The notes under the pieces were generated by a model. It saw nothing but the letters and a program-made list of their open reading frames with translations, searched no databases and had not been told where the DNA came from. The position numbers and the translations under genes were made by a program. From the NCBI GenBank assembly GCA_934436245.1, contig CAKSAM010000050.1:1-14152 (forward strand): 14,152 nucleotides of DNA, in the 5' to 3' direction. Source of the stretch: an uncultured Acetatifactor sp. Lineage in GTDB: Bacteria > Bacillota > Clostridia > Lachnospirales > Lachnospiraceae. This document shows, piece by piece, positions 6,857 through 14,152 of this stretch (positions are counted from its first letter, which is position 1; each line of letters starts with the position of its first letter).

Positions 6857-6862
6857 CCCCAC

Positions 6863-9244
6863 ATGAACACGAAAGTACTCACTACTTTAGAATATACGAA
6901 GATCATCGACCTTCTTATTGAAAAGGCCGATTCCGAACCGGGAAAAAAGCTTTGCAGAGAACTGGTACCGTCCACAGACCTTTCTGCTATCAGGACCGCG
7001 CAGCGGGAGACCAAAGACGCTTTAGCCCGTCTCTTCCGCATCGGAAGTACCTCTTTCGGCAACAACAGAGACTTAGGTTTCTCCATCCGCTCCCTGGAAA
7101 TCGGCAGTTCTCTGTCCATGTCCGAACTATTGAAGCTGGCATCTTTCCTTGATAACGTGGGAAGGATCAAAACCTATGGGAAGAAAGAACGGGAAGACCT
7201 GCAGGGTGACAGTCTGGATGCTTATTTTGAAGGCCTCACCCCTCTGACACAGCTGGCAAACGAGATCAACCGCTGTATCCTGTCAGAAGAAGAGATGGCC
7301 GATGATGCCAGTCCCAGATTAAAAAGCATCCGCCGTTCCAAATTAAATACCAACGAAAAAATCCACAGTCAGTTGACTTCCATTGTGAACGGCTCTTACC
7401 GCACCTTTTTGCAGGATGCCGTCATCACCATGCGTGACAACCGCTACTGTATTCCCGTTAAGGCAGAATACAAAAGTCAGGTCAGTGGAATGGTACATGA
7501 CCAGTCTTCCACCGGTTCCACCTTTTTCATCGAGCCGGCCGCTGTCGTGAACCTGAACAACCAGTTAAAAGAATTAGACCTGCAGGAGCAGGAAGAAATC
7601 GAAGTGATCCTGGCGGATCTTTGCAGCCAGGCTGCTGTGCATACTTCCGAACTGGCTGCCAATCAGAAGATCATGACCTCGCTGGACTTTATCTTTGCCA
7701 AGGCAAAGCTTGCCATGGAACAGAATGCTACAGAGCCTATTTTCAATACCGATCATTATATTCAGATCCGTAAAGGCCGTCATCCCCTGTTGGATAAGAA
7801 AAAGGCGGTTCCCATTGATGTGCAGCTAGGTAAAGATTTTGACCTTCTGGTCATCACCGGTCCCAACACCGGCGGTAAAACCGTTTCCCTGAAAACGGTG
7901 GGGCTTTTTACCCTCATGGGACAGGCGGGCCTGCATATTCCGGCGCTGGACCGCTCCGAACTGTCCATTTTCTCAGAGGTATATGCTGACATCGGTGATG
8001 AGCAGAGCATTGAACAGAGTCTGTCCACATTCTCCTCCCATATGACGAGAGTTGTCCACATTTTACAGCATGCAGATGCGGATTCCCTGTGTCTGTTCGA
8101 CGAACTGGGAGCAGGAACAGATCCTACCGAGGGCGCCGCACTGGCCATTGCCATCCTGAATTACCTGCATGACCGTGGGATCCGCACCATGGCTACCACA
8201 CATTACAGCGAACTGAAAATTTATGCTCTCTCTACTGATTTCGTGGAAAATGCCTGCTGTGAGTTCGATGTGGAGACCCTTCGCCCTACCTACCGCCTGC
8301 TGATCGGTATTCCCGGCAAAAGTAATGCTTTCGCTATTTCCTCCAAGCTAGGTCTGTCTGATGAGATCATCAATGCTGCCAGACAACAGATCAGCAAAGA
8401 AGACGAAAGCTTCGAAGATGTCATTGCCGACCTGGAACAGAGCCGCATAACCATCGAAAAAGAACAGCGGGAAATCGAAGAATACAAAGAACGCATCCGC
8501 ACATTACAAGAACAGTTACAACGTAAAAACGAAAAAATTGATCAGGCTAAAGATAAAATCCTCCGGGATGCCAATGAAAAAGCAAGAGCTATTCTTCAGG
8601 AGGCAAAAGATGTCGCCGACGAAACCATCCGTGACTTTAATAAAATAGGAGCCTCCGCCGATATCAAGGAACTGGAGAAAAAGAGACAGAAGGTCCGTGA
8701 CAAGATCAACGAAAAGAACGGAAAGCTGGCCCTTGGCAATGCGCAGAAGAAACCTGCCAACCAGAAGACCGTAGATCCGAAGAAGCTTAAAAAGGGTGAT
8801 TCCGTGAAGATCATTTCCATGAATCTCAAGGGAATCGTAAACACTCTGCCGGATGCCAAAGGCAACCTGTTCGTACAGTGCGGAATCATGCGTATGCAGA
8901 CCAACGTAAACGACCTCATGCCGATAAAAGATGAGACCATCACGGCTCCTGCTCTGCAGCGTACTAATACCGGCAAACTGAAAATGTCCAAATCCTTCTC
9001 CGTGTCCTCCGAGATCAATCTCTTAGGATGTACGGTGGACGAAGCCATTGCAAAACTGGATAAATATCTGGACGATGCCTATCTTGCCCATCTGCCAAGT
9101 GTCCGCGTCGTTCACGGAAAAGGCACCGGTGCTCTGCGCAGTGCTGTACAGTCCCACTTAAAACGCCTGAAATACGTCAAAGAATACCGGCTGGGTGAAT
9201 ACGGTGAGGGCGATGCAGGTGTAACCATTGTCACTTTTAAATAA
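6863..9244 (+). CDS. mutS2: MutS2 family ATPase with C-terminal Smr domain
   Basis: The 793-residue product has the normal MutS2 length and lacks the mismatch-reading N-terminal domain of MutS. Order of parts: core/lever region (1-about 300), ABC-type ATPase with Walker A GPNTGGKT (333-340) and Walker B DELGAGTDP (from D413), a charged coiled-coil arm (about 510-620), a KOW-like segment (about 635-680) and the Smr domain (717-793, HGKGTG at 751-756). In Firmicutes MutS2 has been tied to suppression of homologous recombination and, in B. subtilis, to splitting collided ribosomes. The Smr LDLRG motif reads INLLG (719-722), so its aspartate is an asparagine (N719), which may weaken nuclease activity. 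The start is set by AAGGAG at 6851. The response regulator follows after 20 bp, so co-transcription is likely. The leader is unusually long and repeat-rich. Confidence 0.95.
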   Translation: MNTKVLTTLEYTKIIDLLIEKADSEPGKKLCRELVPSTDLSAIRTAQRETKDALARLFRIGSTSFGNNRDLGFSIRSLEIGSSLSMSELLKLASFLDNVGRIKTYGKKEREDLQGDSLDAYFEGLTPLTQLANEINRCILSEEEMADDASPRLKSIRRSKLNTNEKIHSQLTSIVNGSYRTFLQDAVITMRDNRYCIPVKAEYKSQVSGMVHDQSSTGSTFFIEPAAVVNLNNQLKELDLQEQEEIEVILADLCSQAAVHTSELAANQKIMTSLDFIFAKAKLAMEQNATEPIFNTDHYIQIRKGRHPLLDKKKAVPIDVQLGKDFDLLVITGPNTGGKTVSLKTVGLFTLMGQAGLHIPALDRSELSIFSEVYADIGDEQSIEQSLSTFSSHMTRVVHILQHADADSLCLFDELGAGTDPTEGAALAIAILNYLHDRGIRTMATTHYSELKIYALSTDFVENACCEFDVETLRPTYRLLIGIPGKSNAFAISSKLGLSDEIINAARQQISKEDESFEDVIADLEQSRITIEKEQREIEEYKERIRTLQEQLQRKNEKIDQAKDKILRDANEKARAILQEAKDVADETIRDFNKIGASADIKELEKKRQKVRDKINEKNGKLALGNAQKKPANQKTVDPKKLKKGDSVKIISMNLKGIVNTLPDAKGNLFVQCGIMRMQTNVNDLMPIKDETITAPALQRTNTGKLKMSKSFSVSSEINLLGCTVDEAIAKLDKYLDDAYLAHLPSVRVVHGKGTGALRSAVQSHLKRLKYVKEYRLGEYGEGDAGVTIVTFK

Positions 9245-9264
9245 AAACAGGAGGCTGATACTAC

Positions 9265-9966
9265 ATGGTAAGTAAACAGAAAATTCTCATTGTAGACGAT
9301 GATAATAATATTGCAGAACTGATTTCCCTGTATCTGACAAAAGAATGCTTTGAGACCATGATCGTAAATGACGGGGAGTCCGTAATGCCCGCCATGGAGA
9401 CCTTTGCTCCGAATCTGATCCTTCTGGATCTGATGCTCCCCGGCATTGACGGCTATCAGGTATGCAGAGAAGTCCGTGCACAATACTCCGTGCCTATTAT
9501 CATGCTCTCTGCAAAAGGAGAAGTCTTCGATAAGGTCCTGGGCCTGGAGCTCGGCGCTGATGACTATATGGAAAAGCCTTTTGATTCCAAGGAACTGGTA
9601 GCCCGGGCCAAAGCAGTCCTCAGACGTTACAAGCCCACCAGTACCCCCACCGAGAATCCCAATGATAAATGTGTAGAATATGCGGATCTCACCATCAACC
9701 TGACCAACTACTCCGTAGTCTACATGGGACATACCGTGGAAATGCCTCCAAAAGAACTGGAACTGCTCTACTTCCTGGCTTCTTCCCCGAACCACGTGTT
9801 TACCAGGGAACAGCTTCTGGATCAGATCTGGGGATATGAATATATCGGTGATACCCGTACCGTAGATGTGCACATCAAGCGTCTTCGTGAAAAGATCAAG
9901 GATCACGCCAATTGGAAGATCAGTACCATCTGGGGCATCGGATATAAATTTGAAGTTCGTAATTAA
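9265..9966 (+). CDS. OmpR/PhoB-type response regulator
   Basis: A 233-residue two-domain regulator. The receiver domain (about 1-120) has the acidic pocket D11-D13 (IVDDD), phospho-acceptor D55 (LLDLMLPG), switch residue S82 (MLSAKG) and invariant lysine K104 in MEKPF. The C-terminal winged helix (about 135-231) ends with the family's TRTVDVHIKRLREK and IWGIGYKF. All residues needed for phosphotransfer are present. AGGAGG lies 10 nt before the ATG. It is placed 20 bp after mutS2 and 23 bp before the sensor kinase, so the two signalling genes form a cognate pair that probably shares transcripts with mutS2. It most resembles the PhoB/WalR/VanR group; regulated genes cannot be inferred from the window. 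Confidence 0.95.
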   Translation: MVSKQKILIVDDDNNIAELISLYLTKECFETMIVNDGESVMPAMETFAPNLILLDLMLPGIDGYQVCREVRAQYSVPIIMLSAKGEVFDKVLGLELGADDYMEKPFDSKELVARAKAVLRRYKPTSTPTENPNDKCVEYADLTINLTNYSVVYMGHTVEMPPKELELLYFLASSPNHVFTREQLLDQIWGYEYIGDTRTVDVHIKRLREKIKDHANWKISTIWGIGYKFEVRN

Positions 9967-9989
9967 TACGATACAAAGCAGGTTCTCTT

Positions 9990-11417
9990 ATGAAAAAAAC
10001 ACTTTATCTAAAATTTATACTGGCTTATTTTATTTTTGGTGTATTCGGATTTATCATCGTCACCACCTTTGTTCCCAATATGACCAAAGAACATTTAGTC
10101 CGGGAAAAAGCAGAAAGTCTCTATTCCGAAGCAACGCTGATAGCCGGGACCTATGCCGGCGGTCTGTACACCAGTGAAACCACTCTGGAAACCGTAAAAA
10201 CACAGCTGGATTCTCTGGCGGTTTACCTGAATTCCGAGATCCGCATCATCAATCCCTCCGGCAGGCTGGTATTGGATACCAATACACCGCTGGATGTGGA
10301 AAATGTTGTGGTGATCGAAAATTTTGATTCGACCGTAACCAGTGGCTCTTATTACATTGTTGGTGATTTCTTCGGTAATTTTGATTCGGATGTACTTACT
10401 GTATTTGCTCCCATTACCTCCAACTACAAGGTAAAAGGCTATGTAGTCATTCATACCGATATGAATGATATTCAGAAATCCTGTAACAGCCTGCTGAATA
10501 TTTCCTATATCACCCTGGCGATCCTGTTCCTGTTATCCCTGATCATTCTGATCTTTTTCACCGAGATCGTATATATTCCTCTGCGGAAGATCACTCATGC
10601 CACAGAGCAGTATGCCGCCGGCAATATGCACTATGAATTTCAGGTGGATAGTGAGGATGAGATCGGTTATCTCGCTTCCTGCCTGAACTATATGGCAAGC
10701 GAGATTGCCCGTTCCGAGGATGACCAGAAGAAGTTCGTAGCCAATGTCTCCCATGATTTCCGTTCTCCTCTGACTTCAATCCGGGGGTATCTGGAAGCCA
10801 TGCTGGACGGTACGATTCCGCCGGAGATGCATGAAAAATACATCAATATCGTACTGAATGAGACCGAACGGCTGACGAAGCTGACCAACAGTCTGTTGAC
10901 TCTGAATAATCTGAATACCAAAGGAATGCTCTTAGACAAAACGGATTTCGATATCAATCAGGTCATCCGCAATACTGCGGCTTCCTTTGAAGGCACCTGC
11001 CACAAAAAATCCATTGCCATCGAAATGATCCTGACCGGCAATGAAATGTACGTCCATGCAGATATGGGAAAGATTCAGCAGGTTCTGTATAACCTCATGG
11101 ACAATGCCATAAAGTTTAGTCACCATGATTCCGTGATCCACATTGAGACCTCAGAGAAGAAAAACAAACTTTTTGTTTCCGTAAAGGACACGGGAATCGG
11201 TATTCCCAAAGAAGACCTCAAGCTGATCTGGGATCGTTTTTACAAATCAGACCTGTCCCGTGGTAAAGACAAAAAGGGAACCGGCCTGGGACTTTCTATT
11301 GTAAAAGAAATCATTAATGCCCACAATGAACATATTAATGTCATCAGTACACCGGGTGTCGGCAGTGAATTTATCTTTTCCCTGCCAAAATCCCATCAGG
11401 AAGACGAAGAGGACTGA
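9990..11417 (+). CDS. HAMP-containing membrane sensor histidine kinase
   Basis: The 475-residue kinase has a first membrane helix at about 7-28, an extracytoplasmic sensor domain of about 140 residues, a second helix at about 170-190, a HAMP linker (about 190-245), the HisKA dimerisation domain with phospho-accepting H255 (VSHDFRSPLTSI) and a HATPase_c domain. Its ATP site shows the N box NLMDNAIKFS (N368/N372), the G1 box DTGIGIP (from D400) and the G2 box GTGLGL (430-435). All catalytic motifs are intact. The sensor region is rich in alternating beta-like segments around RIINPSGRLVLDTN and may be a PDC/CACHE-like fold, but the signal is unknown. It partners the response regulator 23 bp upstream. 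The ribosome binding site is weak (AGCAGG, 7 nt before ATG). The stop codon lies inside the stem of a terminator. Confidence 0.94.
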   Translation: MKKTLYLKFILAYFIFGVFGFIIVTTFVPNMTKEHLVREKAESLYSEATLIAGTYAGGLYTSETTLETVKTQLDSLAVYLNSEIRIINPSGRLVLDTNTPLDVENVVVIENFDSTVTSGSYYIVGDFFGNFDSDVLTVFAPITSNYKVKGYVVIHTDMNDIQKSCNSLLNISYITLAILFLLSLIILIFFTEIVYIPLRKITHATEQYAAGNMHYEFQVDSEDEIGYLASCLNYMASEIARSEDDQKKFVANVSHDFRSPLTSIRGYLEAMLDGTIPPEMHEKYINIVLNETERLTKLTNSLLTLNNLNTKGMLLDKTDFDINQVIRNTAASFEGTCHKKSIAIEMILTGNEMYVHADMGKIQQVLYNLMDNAIKFSHHDSVIHIETSEKKNKLFVSVKDTGIGIPKEDLKLIWDRFYKSDLSRGKDKKGTGLGLSIVKEIINAHNEHINVISTPGVGSEFIFSLPKSHQEDEED

Positions 11418-11445
11418 AGCCGCAAACTTCAGTCCTCTTATTTTT
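11409..11445. terminator. Strong terminator shared by convergent genes
   Basis: GAGGACTGAAG (11409-11419) pairs perfectly with CTTCAGTCCTC (11427-11437) around a 7-nt loop and is followed by TTATTTTT. It is a textbook intrinsic terminator for the kinase transcript. The left arm contains the kinase stop codon, and the stop codon of the opposing gene begins directly at the right arm. On the - strand the hairpin lacks a clean T run, so it is weaker in that direction. Confidence 0.9.
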
Positions 11446-12181
11446 CCACTACCCGATATAAATAACTGTTTCCCTGTTTTCCCACACGTTCCACAGTTCC
11501 CATTTCAAACAAAATATTCAATACCGTCTGTGCCAGAGAAAGGGGAATATGCGCCGCCTTTGCAAAATCTTTACTGTGAAAAGGCTCTTCCAGCTCATAG
11601 GGTACAAATTGCATATAATCCTCCGGCTGCCGGATCTCCACCTCTTCCACCAGTTCCGTGGGGATTCTGTCATACCGCACAGATCCCTTTTTCTTATCAC
11701 GGCTCCACCCGTTCAGCAAGCGATATTCTTCCATATTTACCAGAATAAATTTGAAACGGATATTCGGATCCTTTAAAAACATTTTTATCTTATATAATTC
11801 CTTGAAAGCCTGATAGGCAGAACCTTTTTTCGGAGATTTCCGCTTCTTGCTCAACTCTCCGCTGTCTTCATCGACCCAGATCAGCCATTTTTCATAAGGG
11901 ATCGGATATACAATCGTCACAGGATAGAGCGGCAGAAAGGTCGTAAGCTTTCCCCGCATCCGGTTAAACTGCCTTGTCTGAATCTCAATGATCTCCCCAT
12001 CTTTATAAATATCCGCCACGTAATTCTCTATAGGAATCTCCTGATGATCCTCATCCGGCTCACAATAATCCTTAAAAATAGCGTGAACCGTCTTCTCTGA
12101 GAGTGTTCCGATTCCCAGTCTTTGACGATCCACACCTATGATTTTTTTCTTAGCATCTTCAAAACGCTTCTGATCCATCAT
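11438..12181 (-). CDS. DUF8091-like conserved protein with possible nuclease-type core and C-terminal winged helix
   Basis: The 247-residue protein has no signal peptide or membrane segment. I recognise it as a conserved Lachnospiraceae hypothetical protein, probably DUF8091, from the run IGTLSEKTVHAIFKDY, the motif VADIYKDGEIIEIQTRQF and the later EEYRLLNGWSRD. The spacing E29, D57, E66-x-Q68 resembles the E-D-(E/Q)xK/Q active-site order of PD-(D/E)XK nucleases; this is inference. Residues about 203-247 look like a winged helix (KDFAKAAHIPLSLAQTVLN, then a basic wing). A lysine-rich patch KKRKSPKKG lies near the middle. Both the nuclease-like and DNA-binding readings point to nucleic acid, but no function is known to me. 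It starts one base after the stop of the exonuclease gene, without a well-placed ribosome binding site, suggesting translational coupling. The second ATG (12178) is an equally possible start. Confidence 0.8.
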   Translation of the reverse strand: MMDQKRFEDAKKKIIGVDRQRLGIGTLSEKTVHAIFKDYCEPDEDHQEIPIENYVADIYKDGEIIEIQTRQFNRMRGKLTTFLPLYPVTIVYPIPYEKWLIWVDEDSGELSKKRKSPKKGSAYQAFKELYKIKMFLKDPNIRFKFILVNMEEYRLLNGWSRDKKKGSVRYDRIPTELVEEVEIRQPEDYMQFVPYELEEPFHSKDFAKAAHIPLSLAQTVLNILFEMGTVERVGKQGNSYLYRVVEK

Positions 12182-13162
12182 TTATTCTTCGGCCACTCCG
12201 GCTACTTTGCTGTGTTTATGGCGCTTACGGACTTCCCTTGCATGATCTCTGCGGGCTGTAATGGCATCTGCATCTTCTTTGGAAATGAATTTCGTCGTCT
12301 TGACGATATACACCCCACCGTCATAAGCCTTCCTCACCCGGATCTTACCCTTGAGATATCCATGTTTTTCACAATAAGCCACACAATAATAATGTCTGCC
12401 ATTTGCACTGAACCATTTGATCCGTTTTCGCAGATTCTTATGGCAAAGATAGCACTTACTGGACACCACTTCCTTATCCGCAAAAGCCTCTGTTTTATCC
12501 TTAAATTCTCTGGAAATATATTTTACATACGTATCAAACTGTGTTTTTACCTCACTTTTCCGATCCTTCGGAGGACAAAAAGTATCATAAGACAGATTTA
12601 CCTGCACTTCCGGATGCTCTTCCAATATCCGGATCAGAATTTTTGCCGTATAATATGCATCACTGAACGCCCGGTGGAATGGAATATCTTTTTCAATCTT
12701 CAGAAAATCAATGGCATATTCCAGATTTCTGCGGATCTTACGCTCCTCGTAGGCAATGGCAAATAACTTCTGCACATCCAGAAACGGCAACGGTCCGTCA
12801 GCTAAAAGGGGCATCTCATAATATGCCATATTACGCTGCAATTCTGTCAGATCCAAAGTTCCCCAGGTACAGAACAGATGATCCTCCTGTCCGCACCATC
12901 TGACAAAATCTCCTCCAACCTCAGGGAATGGTCTCCCACGCTCCAGCTCCTGCATCTGTATATGGATCAGTTTGCTGGTGATCTTGTGCATCTCATGGTA
13001 GACCTGCGGTTTGACCAGTTCGTTGAATTCACTGACCATAACACGTTCATTATTCAGTTTGATGGCACCGATCTCAATGATTTCAAAAGGGAGCTTCTCC
13101 ACAGCATCCTCTTTGCCGGTGTTACTCTGATTCCATTCCAGATCCAGAACGATATATTCCAT
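12182..13162 (-). CDS. DEDDh-type 3'-5' exonuclease with C-terminal cysteine cluster
   Basis: The 326-residue protein has an N-terminal RNase T/DnaQ-like exonuclease domain (about 1-185). Its active site is complete: D7 and E9 in VLDLEWN, D104 in WGTLDLTEL, and H163 and D168 in HRAFSDAYYTA, which define the DEDDh class. The closest layout is the KapD/ERI-1-like group acting on RNA or DNA ends. The C-terminal part (about 230-326) has CxxC (C237, C240) and CxxxC (C260, C264), a likely zinc site, followed by a strongly basic tail (RKRHKHSK). The ATG at 13162 is chosen because GGAGG lies 5 nt upstream; an ATG at 13174 overlaps that GGAGG and has no site of its own. It lies 45 bp after the hydrolase gene and directly abuts the DUF8091-like gene. 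The substrate is unknown. Confidence 0.88.
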   Translation of the reverse strand: MEYIVLDLEWNQSNTGKEDAVEKLPFEIIEIGAIKLNNERVMVSEFNELVKPQVYHEMHKITSKLIHIQMQELERGRPFPEVGGDFVRWCGQEDHLFCTWGTLDLTELQRNMAYYEMPLLADGPLPFLDVQKLFAIAYEERKIRRNLEYAIDFLKIEKDIPFHRAFSDAYYTAKILIRILEEHPEVQVNLSYDTFCPPKDRKSEVKTQFDTYVKYISREFKDKTEAFADKEVVSSKCYLCHKNLRKRIKWFSANGRHYYCVAYCEKHGYLKGKIRVRKAYDGGVYIVKTTKFISKEDADAITARRDHAREVRKRHKHSKVAGVAEE

Positions 13163-13167
13163 ACGTT

Positions 13168-13172
13168 CCTCC
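13168..13172 (-). promoter_or_regulatory. Ribosome binding site deciding the exonuclease start
   Basis: On the - strand GGAGG (13172-13168) overlaps the upstream in-frame ATG (13174-13172) and lies 5 nt before the ATG at 13162, favouring the shorter, 326-residue product. Confidence 0.7.
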
Positions 13173-13207
13173 ATATTTTGTAACTATTAACAGGGGTTAT
13201 AAATATC

Positions 13208-14152
13208 TTACAGTCTTGGCAGTGCGATATCCAATACCTCTTCATGCCAGCAGTGGTCTCCCTCTCTGACATCGTGGATCGGATATTCCTCTTTTCCGTG
13301 CAGGCCGTAAGCCTTCCGCACAATATCTAACTGCTCCGTCACATTCACCAGTCCTCTGGGACCGTTCAGATGGTCATCCCGGCAGGACTGGACTGCCAGC
13401 GGTCTCGGCGCAATGAGAGATGCAATATCTCCCATATCAAAGTGTTCCCACAGATGGGGAACATAATTACAGCTGCAATTTCCGTTGAGCAATAACAACG
13501 CGTCGCGATACCCATAGAGATATCCGCTGATAATACATTTTTTCACACGGTCATCCAAAGCAGAGATCCACAGTGTCTGCATACCACCGCCGGAAAATCC
13601 CACGACGCCTAAATCGTCAGTATCCCATTCGCCCCGTTCGTATACATAATCGATCAACCGGGACGCGTCCCAGGTGCACATACCTGCCACGGTCTCTCCC
13701 AAGGGCTCCGCCATATGTGCCAGATGAAAACAGGTACTGGTCAGGAAGGATTTCTCATCCGTTCCTTTCTGCAATGCCTCATCCCTGCGTTCTCCAAACC
13801 CTCTGCAATCCGGACAGATTGCCACATAACCACGCTTCGCCAGCTGCATGCCGTAATCATAATGGTAGAATTCGATCATCCGTTTTACCGCGGGAATATC
13901 ATCGCGTCCTGCCACGCTGAATTTACCTGCACCCTGATGCCCCGGAAGAGCAAGAAAACATTTCTGCTTCCCTTCGTCCTGCTTCGGCGGGATCAGGATA
14001 TACATGGGCATATACACTTTCGGCTCTACCTGAATGATCACTTTTTCCCGACGAATACCGTTCTCCAGCTCCACAACTTCTTCCACGCGGGGGGCCAGAT
14101 CACAGGTCTCCATGTATTTCCACCCCAGGAGGTCTTTTAATGTCTCTCTGGA
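13208..14152 (-). CDS. Alpha/beta hydrolase, acetyl xylan esterase/dienelactone hydrolase-like (5' end outside window)
   Basis: The frame is open to the window edge, so the start is missing; the ATG at 14113 is internal and preceded in frame by LKDLLGWKY. Counting from that methionine, 301 residues are seen. The oxyanion-hole region is LPGHQG, the nucleophile elbow is GFSGGG with S174, an acidic loop follows PRPLAVQSCRDDH, and the catalytic histidine is probably in GDHCWHE (H287 or H290). DCRGFGERRDE matches the large abhydrolase group related to acetyl xylan and glucuronoyl esterases, many of them encoded by gut Firmicutes that use plant polysaccharides. No signal peptide can be judged. It reads toward the exonuclease gene with a 45-bp gap and no terminator, so it may share its transcript. 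Substrate specificity cannot be assigned. Confidence 0.88.
   Translation of the reverse strand, partial: SRETLKDLLGWKYMETCDLAPRVEEVVELENGIRREKVIIQVEPKVYMPMYILIPPKQDEGKQKCFLALPGHQGAGKFSVAGRDDIPAVKRMIEFYHYDYGMQLAKRGYVAICPDCRGFGERRDEALQKGTDEKSFLTSTCFHLAHMAEPLGETVAGMCTWDASRLIDYVYERGEWDTDDLGVVGFSGGGMQTLWISALDDRVKKCIISGYLYGYRDALLLLNGNCSCNYVPHLWEHFDMGDIASLIAPRPLAVQSCRDDHLNGPRGLVNVTEQLDIVRKAYGLHGKEEYPIHDVREGDHCWHEEVLDIALPRL

Noticed and set aside
6719..6862. 48-codon in-frame N-terminal extension of mutS2
   Set aside because: It reads through the repeats and lacks a ribosome binding site, whereas AAGGAG 6 nt before 6863 gives a normal-length MutS2.
9112..9906. 264-residue - strand open frame antisense to the response regulator
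   Set aside because: It lies opposite well-defined mutS2/response-regulator coding sequence and shows no recognisable domain; a shadow frame.

Overview
The window looks like chromosomal DNA from a strictly anaerobic Firmicute, most likely a Lachnospiraceae member (genus not resolved). The reasons are moderate GC content, strong AGGAGG-type ribosome binding sites, a clostridial RlmD with an extra C-terminal domain, an FprA flavodiiron protein, a MutS2, a YhaM-type exoribonuclease and a DUF8091-like protein. It is mostly housekeeping sequence with no phage, plasmid or CRISPR locus. The unusual content is short palindromic repeat DNA.

Left edge (1-816): the C-terminal part of an AraC-type regulator on the + strand, then a long stem-loop terminator that also serves genes arriving from the right. 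817-6345 (- strand) is a probable four-gene operon read right to left: a membrane-anchored HtrA/PDZ-like protein that has lost all three catalytic residues, the YhaM-like exoribonuclease, the flavodiiron protein, and the 23S rRNA methyltransferase rlmD. The 3' part of rlmD carries two 57-bp copies of one palindromic element. The first is exactly 19 codons, in phase, and is translated. The second sits next to a one-base frame slip that ends the protein and detaches a 70-residue C-terminal domain.

6346-6862 is a 517-bp divergent intergenic region. It holds back-to-back promoters and then a run of hairpins and direct repeats (63-bp units, one copy carrying a 43-bp insertion) in what would be the mutS2 leader. 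6863-11417 (+ strand) is mutS2 followed closely by an OmpR-type response regulator and its HAMP sensor kinase, ended by a strong terminator that overlaps the stop codons of both convergent genes.

11438-14152 (- strand) is a second cluster: an alpha/beta hydrolase cut by the window edge, a DEDDh 3'-5' exonuclease with a C-terminal cysteine cluster, and directly abutting it a DUF8091-like protein with a possible PD-(D/E)XK-type core. I found no clear new defence or metabolic system. The best leads are the translated palindromic element in rlmD, the repeat-built mutS2 leader, the triad-less HtrA homologue, and the abutting exonuclease/DUF8091 pair.
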